A stretch of 64,000 nt of DNA from Sphingomonadaceae bacterium (GCA_947463325.1 CANHQT010000003.1:62001-126000); one strand, 5' to 3'; shown: positions 27,137 through 36,930, numbered from the stretch's first letter. Numbers and translations: made by a program. The notes: generated by a model from the sequence alone, not told the origin.

Positions 27137-28447
27137 TCAGGCGCGGGTGGTACCGACGCCATGATGGACGAAACCCGCGCGCTCGACATCATCATGCCGA
27201 TAGATGTTGCGCAGGTCGACCAGCACATTGCCCTTCATACCGCCTGCGATGCGCGTCAGATCAAGCGCGCGATAGGCATCCCATTCGGTCACAATCACCA
27301 GCGCATCTGCGCCTTCAGCCGCAGCATAAGGCGTGTCAGCCATCGCGACTTCCGGCATCATCGGCGCGGCGGCCTCCATCCCTTCGGGATCATGCGCAAC
27401 CACACGCGCACCGGCATCAAGCAAGGCCTGAACAATCGACAGGCTGGGTGCATCGCGCATGTCATCGGTGTTGGGCTTGAAAGTCAGGCCGAGGATGGCG
27501 ACGGTCTTGCCGCGTGCATGGCCACCCATTGCGGCGATGACCTTGCGGCCCATCGCGCGCTTGCGGTTGTCATTCACCTGCACCACCGCCTCGACAATAC
27601 GCTGCGGGACGCCATGGTCCTGAGCGGTCTTGAGCAGAGCCAGTGTGTCCTTGGGGAAACAGGACCCGCCATAGCCGGGACCGGCGTTCAGAAATTTGGA
27701 GCCGATGCGATTATCGAGGCCGATGCCGCGCGCGACATCCTGCACATTGGCGCCAACCGCCTCACACAGATCCGCGACCTCGTTGATGAAAGTGATCTTG
27801 GTCGCGAGGAAAGCGTTGGCAGCATATTTTGTAAGTTCAGCCGTGCGCCGCTCGGTAAACAGAATCGGCGCTTCGTTGAGGAACAGCGGGCGATAAATTT
27901 CCTTCATCACCGCCTGCGCGCGTTCGTCCGATGTGCCGATGACAATGCGGTCAGGCCGTTTGAAGTCGCCAATCGCCGCGCCTTCGCGCAGGAACTCGGG
28001 GTTGGATACCACCGGCACATGCTTGCCGCCCGAAACCTCGGCAATGATGCGTTCCACCTCGTCGCCCGTCCCCACTGGCACAGTCGATTTGGTGACGACG
28101 ACGCAATCGCCTTCCAGCGTTTCACCGATCTCGCGCGCGGCGGCATGGACATAGCTGAGGTCGGCGTGACCGTCGCCACGGCGCGATGGCGTGCCAACGG
28201 CGATGAACACAGCGTCCGCGCCCTTCACACCTTCGGCAATGTCCGTGGTGAAGCTGAGCCGGCCTGCTGCGACATTGTTCGCGACAAGTGATTCCAGACC
28301 AGGTTCATAGATCGGCATGCGCCCGACGAGCAGCGCGTCTATCTTTGCCTGATCCTTGTCGACGCACACCACATCATGGCCAAAGTCGGCAAAGCAGGCG
28401 CCGGAGACAAGGCCGACATAGCCGGTTCCGATCATCGCGATTTTCAT
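27137..28447 (-). CDS. ugd: UDP-glucose 6-dehydrogenase
   Basis: 436 residues. The Rossmann motif MIGTGYVGLVSGACFADFGH, TVPVGTG, NPEFLREGAAIGDF, ELTKYAANAFLATKITFINE and GPGYGGSCFPKDT with the catalytic Cys are all present (each read in part). It oxidises UDP-glucose to UDP-glucuronate in two NAD+-dependent steps and supplies acidic sugars for exopolysaccharide or glycosphingolipid synthesis, the latter a sphingomonad hallmark. A CTAG-containing promoter-like sequence lies about 75 bp upstream (TTGATT-N17-TAGGCG on the minus strand near 28524-28552). Confidence 0.96.
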   Translation of the reverse strand: MKIAMIGTGYVGLVSGACFADFGHDVVCVDKDQAKIDALLVGRMPIYEPGLESLVANNVAAGRLSFTTDIAEGVKGADAVFIAVGTPSRRGDGHADLSYVHAAAREIGETLEGDCVVVTKSTVPVGTGDEVERIIAEVSGGKHVPVVSNPEFLREGAAIGDFKRPDRIVIGTSDERAQAVMKEIYRPLFLNEAPILFTERRTAELTKYAANAFLATKITFINEVADLCEAVGANVQDVARGIGLDNRIGSKFLNAGPGYGGSCFPKDTLALLKTAQDHGVPQRIVEAVVQVNDNRKRAMGRKVIAAMGGHARGKTVAILGLTFKPNTDDMRDAPSLSIVQALLDAGARVVAHDPEGMEAAAPMMPEVAMADTPYAAAEGADALVIVTEWDAYRALDLTRIAGGMKGNVLVDLRNIYRHDDVERAGFVHHGVGTTRA

Positions 28448-28640
28448 GCGTAAACTGCCCCCAGAGTGGTGCGCGGCGCCCGCGGCGCTGGTCTGCCGCG
28501 GAAATGCCCGTTGGTCGATGGTTCGCCTAGTCGTTCAAACGCGGGCAATCAACCCGCGCGACTGCGCAATGGCTGCAGGGCCCGTCGGCAAATGGCGAGT
28601 GGAGCGCGGTTCAGCCGGATCGCGACAGGGCTGCATAAGC

Positions 28641-28673
28641 AAAACCCCGGCACGGCTTGGACCGTACCGGGGT
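28641..28673 (-). terminator. Intrinsic terminator of the tonB-exb operon
   Basis: On the minus strand an 11-bp stem with one mismatch (28644-28654 with 28663-28673; the loop is CTTGGA-like) is followed by TTTTGCTT. It lies 40 bp past the last exbD stop and is placed to end the leftward operon. Confidence 0.75.
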
Positions 28674-28713
28674 ATTGTGCCGGGCGGTGGGAGCACGCCC
28701 CCACTGCCGGATA

Positions 28714-29136
28714 TCAGAAGTCGCGCGCGTAACGCTCGTTGCCGACGAAGCCGAGACCGCCGACGCCGCTGCGCTTGATGGTCGCGATCACCTGATCGAC
28801 GACGACATATTGCGCCTGCGGGTGGGGTTCGAGCTGCAGTTCCGGGGTCGGCTGGATCAACTTGGTCTGCTCGAGGAAATCCGCGAGCTGAGTGAAGTTG
28901 ACCGGCGTACCGTTCCACAAAACCGCACCTTCCGGCGTGACGAACACCTTGTTCTTGTCGGGTTCGATATCGCTGGGGTTCGGGTTCGGGGTTGGCAGGT
29001 CGATCTTCACGGCGTGCGTCTGAATTGGCAGCGTGATGATGAACATGATGAGCAGCACGAGCATGACGTCGATCAACGGCGTCGTGTTCATGTCTCCCAT
29101 CGGTGCGCCTTCGGCGCTGCCCATGCTGATGGCCAT
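28714..29136 (-). CDS. exbD: ExbD/TolR-family biopolymer transport protein (second ExbD)
   Basis: 140 residues. One N-terminal transmembrane helix follows MNTTPLIDVMLVLLIMF, whose Asp is the proton-path residue conserved in ExbD and TolR; a periplasmic domain with a Pro-rich start (LPTPNPNPSD) makes up the rest. It starts 36 bp after the first exbD and is the last gene of the tonB operon. A tonB-exbB-exbD1-exbD2 order is known in Xanthomonas, where exbD2 has a specialised role. The two ExbDs share the MAISMGS start and the helix but little in the periplasmic domain. Confidence 0.92.
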   Translation of the reverse strand: MAISMGSAEGAPMGDMNTTPLIDVMLVLLIMFIITLPIQTHAVKIDLPTPNPNPSDIEPDKNKVFVTPEGAVLWNGTPVNFTQLADFLEQTKLIQPTPELQLEPHPQAQYVVVDQVIATIKRSGVGGLGFVGNERYARDF

Positions 29137-29172
29137 AAGCCTGTCCTTACCTTTCTGGTGTCCGCGCCGTTA

Positions 29173-29664
29173 TCAGCGACGGACCACCGCGGTTCCGGGC
29201 CGCGGTTCGGAAATGAAGCCAATCTTCTGGAAGCCAGCGAACTGCATCGTGTAGATCGCTCCGCCAATGCAGCGCCAGGGCGTCGCAACGTCCCCGCGAA
29301 TGTGGACTTCCGGGAAATTTTCCTCGGTGATGTTCTCGGGCCCGCCAATGTCCTCGAGCAGCTGCTCGAGCTGGTTTTGACCGCGCTCAAGCAACTCGAT
29401 CGAATCGACCGGCGTATTGCCCCAGAAAACCTCGCATGTGCCGCCAGGTCCGCCACGGATCCACAGCTGGACATTCTCGGCCTTGGTGGTCGTCGGTTCA
29501 AACGGCATTTCGGGCAGGGTCAGTTCGACCGTTTCGATCGCAACCGGAACCGTAATCAGGAAGACGATGATCAGAACCAGCATCACGTCCACGAGGGGCG
29601 TGGTGTTGATTTCCGACATTGCCTCCGGTGCGGCTCCTTCGCCGGAGCCCATGCTAATCGCCAT
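29173..29664 (-). CDS. exbD: ExbD/TolR-family biopolymer transport protein (first ExbD)
   Basis: 163 residues. The cytoplasmic start and helix MSEINTTPLVDVMLVLIIVF carry the conserved Asp. The periplasmic domain is longer than in the second ExbD and contains two Cys residues (GGTCEVFW and WRCIGG) that could form a disulfide, which the other copy lacks. It forms the energy-harvesting complex with ExbB and TonB in the inner membrane. About 108 bp separate it from exbB upstream. Confidence 0.92.
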   Translation of the reverse strand: MAISMGSGEGAAPEAMSEINTTPLVDVMLVLIIVFLITVPVAIETVELTLPEMPFEPTTTKAENVQLWIRGGPGGTCEVFWGNTPVDSIELLERGQNQLEQLLEDIGGPENITEENFPEVHIRGDVATPWRCIGGAIYTMQFAGFQKIGFISEPRPGTAVVRR

Positions 29665-29773
29665 GTTTCAGCATCCTGTCTCTTTTTTCCGCTCGCACAT
29701 TCTCGCGCGATGCGGTCGCCAATCGGGATGCCGGTGCCGCTCGAGAGTGAGCAGGCACCGGCCCCGTTTCAGC

Positions 29774-30532
29774 TCAGGCCTTGGCGGCAGCCGGCTTAGC
29801 CGGAGCGGCAGCGCGAACCGCCGGACGCACCTGACCGTTCGACATGATGTAACCAAGCACATCATTCGAGAAGGTCGAGAGATCGCGGGCGATCACCTTG
29901 TTGCGGCCCTGCAGCCAGTTGTAGGCCATAACCGCCGGAACGGCGACGACGAGACCGATGGCGGTCATGATGAGCGCTTCACCGACCGGGCCGGCAACGG
30001 CGCTGATCGACGGGTCACCAGTCTGCGCGATCTTGATGAGGGCGTTCAGAATGCCCCACACCGTGCCGAACAGGCCGACGAACGGAGCGGTTGCACCCAC
30101 GGTCGCGAGGAACGACAGACCGCCGCCGAGAACCGACATGATGTGGTGCTGCGAACGCTCCATGGTGCCGTGCATCCAGTCATGCGCTTCAACCGGATCG
30201 GTCAGCTTGTCATGCTCGGCCTTGGCGCGCAGACCGTCTTCAACGATCTGGCGATAGGCGCTGTTCTTTTCGAGCTTGTTCGCGCCTTCTTCGAGCGAAT
30301 TTGCACGCCAGAAGCTGGCCTGCATGGCGACGCCCTGCTTCATGATCTTGTTCTGCTCGAAAAGCTTGGTGAACAGGATGTAAAGCGAAAAGACGAACAT
30401 GATGACCATGATGGCAAGCGTGGACCAGGCGACCGGGCCGCCCTGCTCCATAGCGGCCATAAAGCCGAACTGGGCTGCTGCGTCAGCGGCAGCGGCATCG
30501 GCCGAAGCCGCGGCAATCAGATTGATGCTCAT
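29774..30532 (-). CDS. exbB: MotA/TolQ/ExbB proton channel protein
   Basis: 252 residues with three transmembrane helices. The family signature is in LSFLATVGATAPFVGLFGTVWGI (read in part) and GPVGEALIMTAIGLVVAVPAVMAYNW. An N-terminal Ala-rich stretch (AAASADAAAADAAAQ) precedes the first helix. It forms the pentameric channel around the ExbD dimer. The C-terminal tail is Ala/Pro/Lys-rich, APAKPAAAKA. Located between tonB and exbD1 in the same direction. Confidence 0.94.
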   Translation of the reverse strand: MSINLIAAASADAAAADAAAQFGFMAAMEQGGPVAWSTLAIMVIMFVFSLYILFTKLFEQNKIMKQGVAMQASFWRANSLEEGANKLEKNSAYRQIVEDGLRAKAEHDKLTDPVEAHDWMHGTMERSQHHIMSVLGGGLSFLATVGATAPFVGLFGTVWGILNALIKIAQTGDPSISAVAGPVGEALIMTAIGLVVAVPAVMAYNWLQGRNKVIARDLSTFSNDVLGYIMSNGQVRPAVRAAAPAKPAAAKA

Positions 30533-30597
30533 TTACTTCTTCCCTCTCGAAACTTGCGGGGCAGGCCGACACAGCGCCGCCCCGATATGGTGTGAAA

Positions 30598-31263
30598 TCA
30601 ATTGTCCGGCAGCTGCCAGCGCACGCGCTTCGGATAGACAGCCGTGGTAGCGTTGCCATCACGATCGAGCGCAGGCTCAAAACGTGCACGACGCTGCAGG
30701 TTACGGCAGGCGGCCTGGTCAAGCGCCGAATTGCCGCTCGAACCGGTCACCTCGCAATTGGTGACGCGACCGTCAGCACCCACCGTCAGACGGGTGGCCG
30801 TGATCCCCTGAGCCTCTTCACGAAGGGCAGACGACGGATAGTCGTCAGTCGTGACCCAGCTGGCCTCGTTGCCACGCGCACGCAGCGGACGTGACCGGTC
30901 CGGCGTTGCCGGCGGCGCCGGGGGCGCAGGCGGCGTAACCGTCGGAGTCGGCGGCTGCGGGTTTGCTGGCGGCGTATCAACCGGACGGTTGATCACATTG
31001 CTGCTCACGCTCGGCAACGGCGTCGGCGGAACGACAACCGGCGGCGGCGGCGGAAGCTTGTTATCCGGCGGCGGCGGGGGTGGCGGCTCTTCCGGGGGCG
31101 GCGGTTCCTCGACATCGACGACGTCGAGCTTCTCGATCACCTGCGTGACGGCCTTTACTGCCAGGCCGCTTACAAGCAACCATCCCATAAGAAAGGTGAT
31201 AACCCCGACCATAACGATCGAGACCACCCTGCTTTTGGGATCAACTGTATCACCATAAGCCAT
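30598..31263 (-). CDS. tonB: Energy transducer TonB
   Basis: 221 residues. An N-terminal signal anchor (VVSIVMVGVITFLMGWLLV) is followed by an acidic and Pro-rich linker, residues about 50-120, with runs of Pro and EEP units that span the periplasm, and by a C-terminal TonB domain (RLTVGADGRVTNCEVTGSSG, ACRNLQRRARFEPALD). It transmits proton-motive force to outer-membrane TonB-dependent receptors, which are numerous in sphingomonads. First gene of the leftward operon. I looked upstream for Fur- or Irr-type boxes and saw none. Confidence 0.94.
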   Translation of the reverse strand: MAYGDTVDPKSRVVSIVMVGVITFLMGWLLVSGLAVKAVTQVIEKLDVVDVEEPPPPEEPPPPPPPDNKLPPPPPVVVPPTPLPSVSSNVINRPVDTPPANPQPPTPTVTPPAPPAPPATPDRSRPLRARGNEASWVTTDDYPSSALREEAQGITATRLTVGADGRVTNCEVTGSSGNSALDQAACRNLQRRARFEPALDRDGNATTAVYPKRVRWQLPDN

Positions 31264-31430
31264 TCAGAAACGCAGCTCCTCAACTAGCAGGCTTCGTGCT
31301 GGCACGGCCCGGTCCGACAAAAGGATATCGACCGCATCGAACCGACACGATCCATTCTCTTCTCGTCCGAAGCTCTCTTGCCCTTGCTTCGACTCGGGTA
31401 ACTATCGCGGGCCGCCGCGTGGCGCAAACC

Positions 31431-31447
31431 ATTTATCGACGGTAAAT
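31431..31447. promoter_or_regulatory. Imperfect 17-bp palindrome between tonB and a secreted-protein gene
   Basis: ATTTATCG and CGGTAAAT are complementary except at one pair around a central A. It lies in the 243-bp divergent gap, 60 bp before the rightward ATG. It could be an operator, but AT-rich palindromes occur by chance. Confidence 0.25.
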
Positions 31448-31506
31448 GTCGGGCCTGCTACAAATCTGAACATCGCCGGAAATGCCGGTTTTTGTGGAGT
31501 TTCAAT

Positions 31507-32397
31507 ATGCAGCGCCGATTGTGCCACGTTTTTATGACACCGTTGGCCATAGTGCTCGCCTCGCTCGCAGCAATGCCTGCGACAGCGCAAAGTGCGAATC
31601 CCGCCTCCGCGAATCCTGCGATTCCCGAATCCAGCTATGCCGATGTTGCCGACCTTGCCGTGACGGCAAACACCATCATCGATGCGCGGATTCGGCGCGT
31701 AAGCCCGGTCCCGCCGGAGACAGTGCCCAACCTGCCACCGCAGCTGGTGCGCCTCTATGTCGAAGCAGAGGTCAACACGGTCCTGTTCGGGCGGGATCCT
31801 GTCGCTCGGCGTGTCGGTTTTCTGGTCGATCAGCCGCGCCGTGCCGACGGGCGTGCTCCGCGTATCAAGGGCACGCGGGTGCTGTTGTTCGCGCGGCCGG
31901 TTACCCAGTCCAACCGCCTGCTGCTGATCACGCCATCGGCCATGCTTGGCTGGGATGCCGCGCGTGATGCCACAGTCCGTTCGATCATTGGCGAACTGGC
32001 GCGCACCGCCGCACCGCCACGCGTGACCGGCGTTGGCCAGCTATTCCATGTGCCTGGCTCGATCCCGGGCGAAAGCGAAACACAGATATTCCTTCGCACC
32101 GAAAGCGGCGATCCGGTCTCCCTCTCCATCCTGCGTCGGCCGGGGGAAAGCCCGCGCTGGGCCGTCGCATTTGGAGAGATTGTCGATGAATCGGCCACTG
32201 TCCCCCAGCGCCGGACGCTTGGCTGGTATCGTCTCGCTTGCGGCTTGCCTGCTGAGCTGCCCCCCGCCTCGCTTGCTGCGATGCCGGGGGCGGACGCACG
32301 CGCAGCAGCGGAGGATTATGCGCTCGTCATGCGCGCGCTGGGCTCCTGCGACCGATCGGCGAATCCCGCCGTCCTTGCAGTAGCGCCGCAACGCTGA
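31507..32397 (+). CDS. Secreted protein of unknown function
   Basis: 296 residues. A signal peptide (LAIVLASLAAMPATAQS) with an AxA cleavage site at about residue 28 is followed by a mature domain that I do not recognise. It has a beta-rich pattern (VTANTIIDARIRRVSP, LVRLYVEAEVNTVLFG, GTRVLLFARPV) and two C-terminal Cys residues (RLACGLP, LGSCDRS) that may pair. GGAG precedes the ATG at 31507. It sits between the tonB operon and hom. A periplasmic role is all that can be said. Confidence 0.7.
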   Translation: MQRRLCHVFMTPLAIVLASLAAMPATAQSANPASANPAIPESSYADVADLAVTANTIIDARIRRVSPVPPETVPNLPPQLVRLYVEAEVNTVLFGRDPVARRVGFLVDQPRRADGRAPRIKGTRVLLFARPVTQSNRLLLITPSAMLGWDAARDATVRSIIGELARTAAPPRVTGVGQLFHVPGSIPGESETQIFLRTESGDPVSLSILRRPGESPRWAVAFGEIVDESATVPQRRTLGWYRLACGLPAELPPASLAAMPGADARAAAEDYALVMRALGSCDRSANPAVLAVAPQR

Positions 32398-32477
32398 ACC
32401 ACAGCCGCCAGCCGGGGTGACTTGTACGGACGGTAAAGCTAAGGCCCCGCGGTAACGAACAAGGGCCTGCCACGACA

Positions 32478-33800
32478 ATGCCGAACAGCCGCACCGATAC
32501 CGCTTCCTCCCAACGCCCGCCGCTCAGGCTGGGGATTGCTGGCCTCGGCACAGTCGGCACAGGGGTGATGCGGTTGTTGGCTGAAAATGCGGCATTGATC
32601 GAACGGCGCGCTGGCCGGGCGGTTACCGTAACGGCGGTCAGCGCTCGCGATGCAAAGCGTGACCGTGGCATCCACCTCACCGGCATCGCTTTTGAGAGCG
32701 ACATGACGGCGCTTGCCGCACGTGACGATGTCGATTGCGTCGTCGAATTGGTCGGCGGCACTGACGGCCCTGCCCTCGCCCTCGCCCAAGCGACGCTCGG
32801 GGCGGGCAAGGCGCTGGTCACCGCCAACAAGGCGATGATCGCGCATCATGGCATGGATCTCGCGCGGATCTCCGACGGCGGGGACATTCCGCTGAAGTTC
32901 GAGGCGGCGGTGGCCGGCGGCATTCCGGTGATCAAGGCGCTGCGCGAAGGCGCATCGGCAAACCGCATCATGCGCGTCTATGGCATCTTGAACGGCACCT
33001 GCAATTTCATCCTGACCAAGATGGAAGCCGAAGGGCGCGGTTTCGAAGACGTGCTTGCCGAGGCGCAGGCCAAGGGTTTTGCCGAGGCGGACCCCGCGTT
33101 CGACGTCGACGGCATTGATGCGGCACATAAGCTGTCCATCCTCGCTGCCATGTGTTTCGGCACCCAGCTCGATTTCGATGGGGTGGCAACGCACGGCATC
33201 CGTGACATTCGCGCGGAGGATATCCGCGAAGCGACGGCGCTGGGGTATCGCGTGCGCCTGATCGGCATGGCTGAACAGGGCGAGGCCGGCCTGACCCAGA
33301 GCGTCGGCCCGTGCCTGGTGCATGAAGATCACCCGCTCGGCTATGTGCCGGGGTCATTGAATGCGGTGGTGGCCGAGGGCAATTTCGTCGGTCGGCTGTT
33401 CTTCGAAGGCGCAGGCGCAGGGGACGGGCCGACCGCAAGCGCGGTGGTCGCCGACATCATCGATGTCGCGCGCGATGAATATGGGCCCGCCTTTGCCATG
33501 CCGGTTGATCAGTTGCAGGCGATGTCCCGCGCCGATGCGGGTGCAGGCACCGGCAAACGCTATGTCCGCCTCTTGGTCGAAGATCGCACCGGCGTTCTCG
33601 CCGAAATCGCCATCGCCATGCGCGACGCCGGCGTTTCGGTGGAAAGCTTCATCCAGCGCGGCAGCGAGGACGGGCGGGCGTTGATTGCGCTCGTCACGCA
33701 CGCGTGCAGCGGCGACGCAGTGGCAGACGCGATGCGCCGCCTCAGCGGATCCTCGGCACTTGTCGGCCCGCCGATGGTAATGCCGATCCTCGATCTCTAG
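32478..33800 (+). CDS. hom: Homoserine dehydrogenase with ACT domain
   Basis: 440 residues. The NAD(P) fold begins LGIAGLGTVGTGVMRLL; the catalytic region has NKAMIAHHG, FEAAVAGGIPVIKALREG, YGILNGTCNFILTKME and DPAFDVDGIDAAHKLSILA with the Lys and Asp/Glu of homoserine dehydrogenases. Residues about 355-435 form an ACT domain (YVRLLVEDRTGVLAEIAIAM), implying feedback by threonine. It converts aspartate semialdehyde to homoserine for threonine and methionine. Its TAG stop overlaps the convergent gene's stop. Confidence 0.96.
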   Translation: MPNSRTDTASSQRPPLRLGIAGLGTVGTGVMRLLAENAALIERRAGRAVTVTAVSARDAKRDRGIHLTGIAFESDMTALAARDDVDCVVELVGGTDGPALALAQATLGAGKALVTANKAMIAHHGMDLARISDGGDIPLKFEAAVAGGIPVIKALREGASANRIMRVYGILNGTCNFILTKMEAEGRGFEDVLAEAQAKGFAEADPAFDVDGIDAAHKLSILAAMCFGTQLDFDGVATHGIRDIRAEDIREATALGYRVRLIGMAEQGEAGLTQSVGPCLVHEDHPLGYVPGSLNAVVAEGNFVGRLFFEGAGAGDGPTASAVVADIIDVARDEYGPAFAMPVDQLQAMSRADAGAGTGKRYVRLLVEDRTGVLAEIAIAMRDAGVSVESFIQRGSEDGRALIALVTHACSGDAVADAMRRLSGSSALVGPPMVMPILDL

Positions 33801-34246
33801 CGATTGGCGCCGCGGAATCGTTCGGGGATCGGATCGCCTTCCCCGAGATTGCGGTCGGGATCGATGAGGAGGCCGATCAGCTTGGCCGCCCCGGCCATGG
33901 TGCCGATGATGTCGACACCGCCATAGCATTGGTTGGAGATGGAGGCGCCGCACGGCGGGCCACGCGGATCGACAGCCGCACCGTCCGTGGAACCAGGTAC
34001 CGGGCCATAGATTTCGGGCACCGGCAGTTGCTGGTCATCAGCGGGGGCGCAGACGATGATGTCTCGGGTTGTCAGCCGCTCCGCGATGCAATCGCTGCGT
34101 GTGCGGCGCTGGGTGAGCGCGCGGGCGGCGGCCATCGGATCCTCGACGCGCGGCTGGGGCGGCAGCATGACCGCACCGGCAAGCGCGGGCGATGGTGCGG
34201 CGAACAATGCTGCACTGATCGGAATGAGCGCCGACATTCTCGACAA
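33797..34246 (-). CDS. Small secreted protein of unknown function
   Basis: 149 residues. A signal peptide (LIPISAALFAAPSPALAGA) precedes a mature part of about 125 residues with four Cys (SDCIAE, IVCAPA, PPCGAS, NQCYGG) that could form two disulfides. The C-terminus is charged (IDPDRNLGEGDPIPERFRG). No family recognised. It shares a 4-nt stop overlap with hom and is divergent from glpX, so it is probably a single-gene unit. Confidence 0.65.
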   Translation of the reverse strand: MSRMSALIPISAALFAAPSPALAGAVMLPPQPRVEDPMAAARALTQRRTRSDCIAERLTTRDIIVCAPADDQQLPVPEIYGPVPGSTDGAAVDPRGPPCGASISNQCYGGVDIIGTMAGAAKLIGLLIDPDRNLGEGDPIPERFRGANR

Positions 34247-34299
34247 GCCATCCTCCCTCGCCTAAGCGCGCGGCGACATCGGCGAAGGGGTGAAGCAGC

Positions 34300-35277
<978 letters not shown>

Positions 35278-35352
35278 GGCGCATAAACTTTGTTGGCCGT
35301 ACCCCGGCTTCAGAATAACGGGGGTAGGAGACAGATGGTCAGGGGGGCCAGA

Positions 35353-36930
35353 ATGCTAGATAAGACGATTCGAGCCATGCTGGGCAGCATGGCGGCGGTG
35401 GCAATGCTTGGTACAAGCGCCCCGGCACTGGCACAGGCGCGTGGCACGGGCCCGTCCGATTACCTCAAATGCGACGGCCAACCCAACAATATGACTGCGG
35501 GCGAATCGATCGGGCGGCTGATCGGCGCGGTCACGCTGCTCGGCATCTTTGCACCGCCGGCCGAAGGATCGAACCCGGGCGCGCGGTTGCTGGGCGCAGA
35601 GGGCGTCGCGGCATGCAGCCGGCTGATCGACAGCGAAGGCGCGGCCGCAGAAACAAACCCTGAGCGGCGCATCCCGCTCATCATCGCGCGGGCCATCCAC
35701 CAGATCGAAGCCGCCGATTATGGCGCGGCGCTGGCCGATGTCGCCAAGGCGCGCGAGGAAGCGGCGGCGGCCGGCCTCACCGGTAATCCGCTGTTCGAAC
35801 GCAGCACCGGGCGCGGCATTTCCATGATCGAGGCGCATGCCCGGTTGCGGCTCGGCGAAATTGAAGCGGCGCGCAACGTGGCGCTGTCCGGCATCGCGCA
35901 GCAGCGCCATTCAATCTTCGGCCTGTTCGGTTATGCGCCCTTCCCGGAATTCTCGCAGACGCGGACGGCTGATGAGGATCTGTTCAACGCCAGCTTCACC
36001 CGCCTGTTTCCAGCCGCGGCCTTCAGCCATGCCGCGCGGCTGGAGGAGACAGGCGATTTTGCCGGCGCGGCCCTGCTGCGCGAGGACATGATCGGCCTCA
36101 ACGACGTGCTTGGCGCTAAGGACCGCGCGTCGCTGACCTTTGCCAATGCCGCACTGGCGCAGGGGCTGGCGGGCAATTGGGAACGGTCGAACGAACTCGC
36201 CGAACAGGCCCGCACCAACATGGAAACCCGCGTGCGCGCGGGGAACCCCGAGAACAACAGCAGCGTCGCGGTGGAGGTGCTCGATCTGCAAGCGATCGCG
36301 CGCGCCGCACACGAAGGACGCATGGCGGAGGCGCGCCGCCTGTTCTCCGGGCGCTCGGCCTGGCCAGGCGTCACCTTCGGCTCTCTGGTCGAAGTCACCC
36401 GCCGGCTGCGCGAAGGCGCAAGCGAAGAGGAGCTGACCGGGCCGCTCGCGATGACGATTGAGGCGCACTGGCAGCGGCGGCGCGAATCCGAAATGGCGTC
36501 CATGATTGAGCGTGACCGCGACAATCGCACGCTGTGGCGGCATCTGCGCACAGCCCCGGCAGAGGCAAGCTATCGCGCGATTTCACGGGATGTCTGGCGG
36601 CTTGACCGGTCACGCCTTCTGCTCGCCGAGAATGCCGAGGGCTGGCGCCCGCTGATCATGCCGAGCGCGGGCGGCGCAGTTGCCGGCCTCGACGGCATGG
36701 TGCTGCACGCAGCATTGCAAGCGCGCCACTTGGGCAAGCGCGGGTTCGTCATGCTCTCCTCACCCAGCGCGCCGCAGCTTGCGCTCGTCCGCTTTGGCGA
36801 GCCGGGCGACCGCGGGATCAGCGACTTCCGCTTCATTGATGCCGCCGAGGCGATTGCGGAGCTGGAGCCGTTCATCCCCTCACCCGAAGTGATCCGCGAA
36901 CGCGAACGCGCCGCCCGCCGGCGGCGGTGA
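35353..36930 (+). CDS. Large secreted protein of unknown function, possibly helical-repeat
   Basis: 525 residues. A signal peptide (AMLGSMAAVAMLGTSAPALAQA) is followed by a mostly helical protein with Ala-rich amphipathic units (YGAALADVAKAREEAAAAGL, ARLRLGEIEAARNVALSGI, FAGAALLREDMIGLNDVLG) that look TPR-like, and by a C-terminal part of about 100 residues (VMLHAALQARHLGKRGFVML) of another fold. The C-terminus is Arg-rich. I do not recognise a family. ATG 35353 gives the best signal peptide; ATG 35335, with GGAG before it, is equally possible. Confidence 0.65.
   Translation: MLDKTIRAMLGSMAAVAMLGTSAPALAQARGTGPSDYLKCDGQPNNMTAGESIGRLIGAVTLLGIFAPPAEGSNPGARLLGAEGVAACSRLIDSEGAAAETNPERRIPLIIARAIHQIEAADYGAALADVAKAREEAAAAGLTGNPLFERSTGRGISMIEAHARLRLGEIEAARNVALSGIAQQRHSIFGLFGYAPFPEFSQTRTADEDLFNASFTRLFPAAAFSHAARLEETGDFAGAALLREDMIGLNDVLGAKDRASLTFANAALAQGLAGNWERSNELAEQARTNMETRVRAGNPENNSSVAVEVLDLQAIARAAHEGRMAEARRLFSGRSAWPGVTFGSLVEVTRRLREGASEEELTGPLAMTIEAHWQRRRESEMASMIERDRDNRTLWRHLRTAPAEASYRAISRDVWRLDRSRLLLAENAEGWRPLIMPSAGGAVAGLDGMVLHAALQARHLGKRGFVMLSSPSAPQLALVRFGEPGDRGISDFRFIDAAEAIAELEPFIPSPEVIRERERAARRRR

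Noticed and set aside
30899-31130. Pro-rich repeat DNA in tonB as a possible satellite or CRISPR-like repeat
   Set aside because: The repeats encode the periplasmic Pro/Glu linker of TonB in frame and are expected there; there are no spacers.
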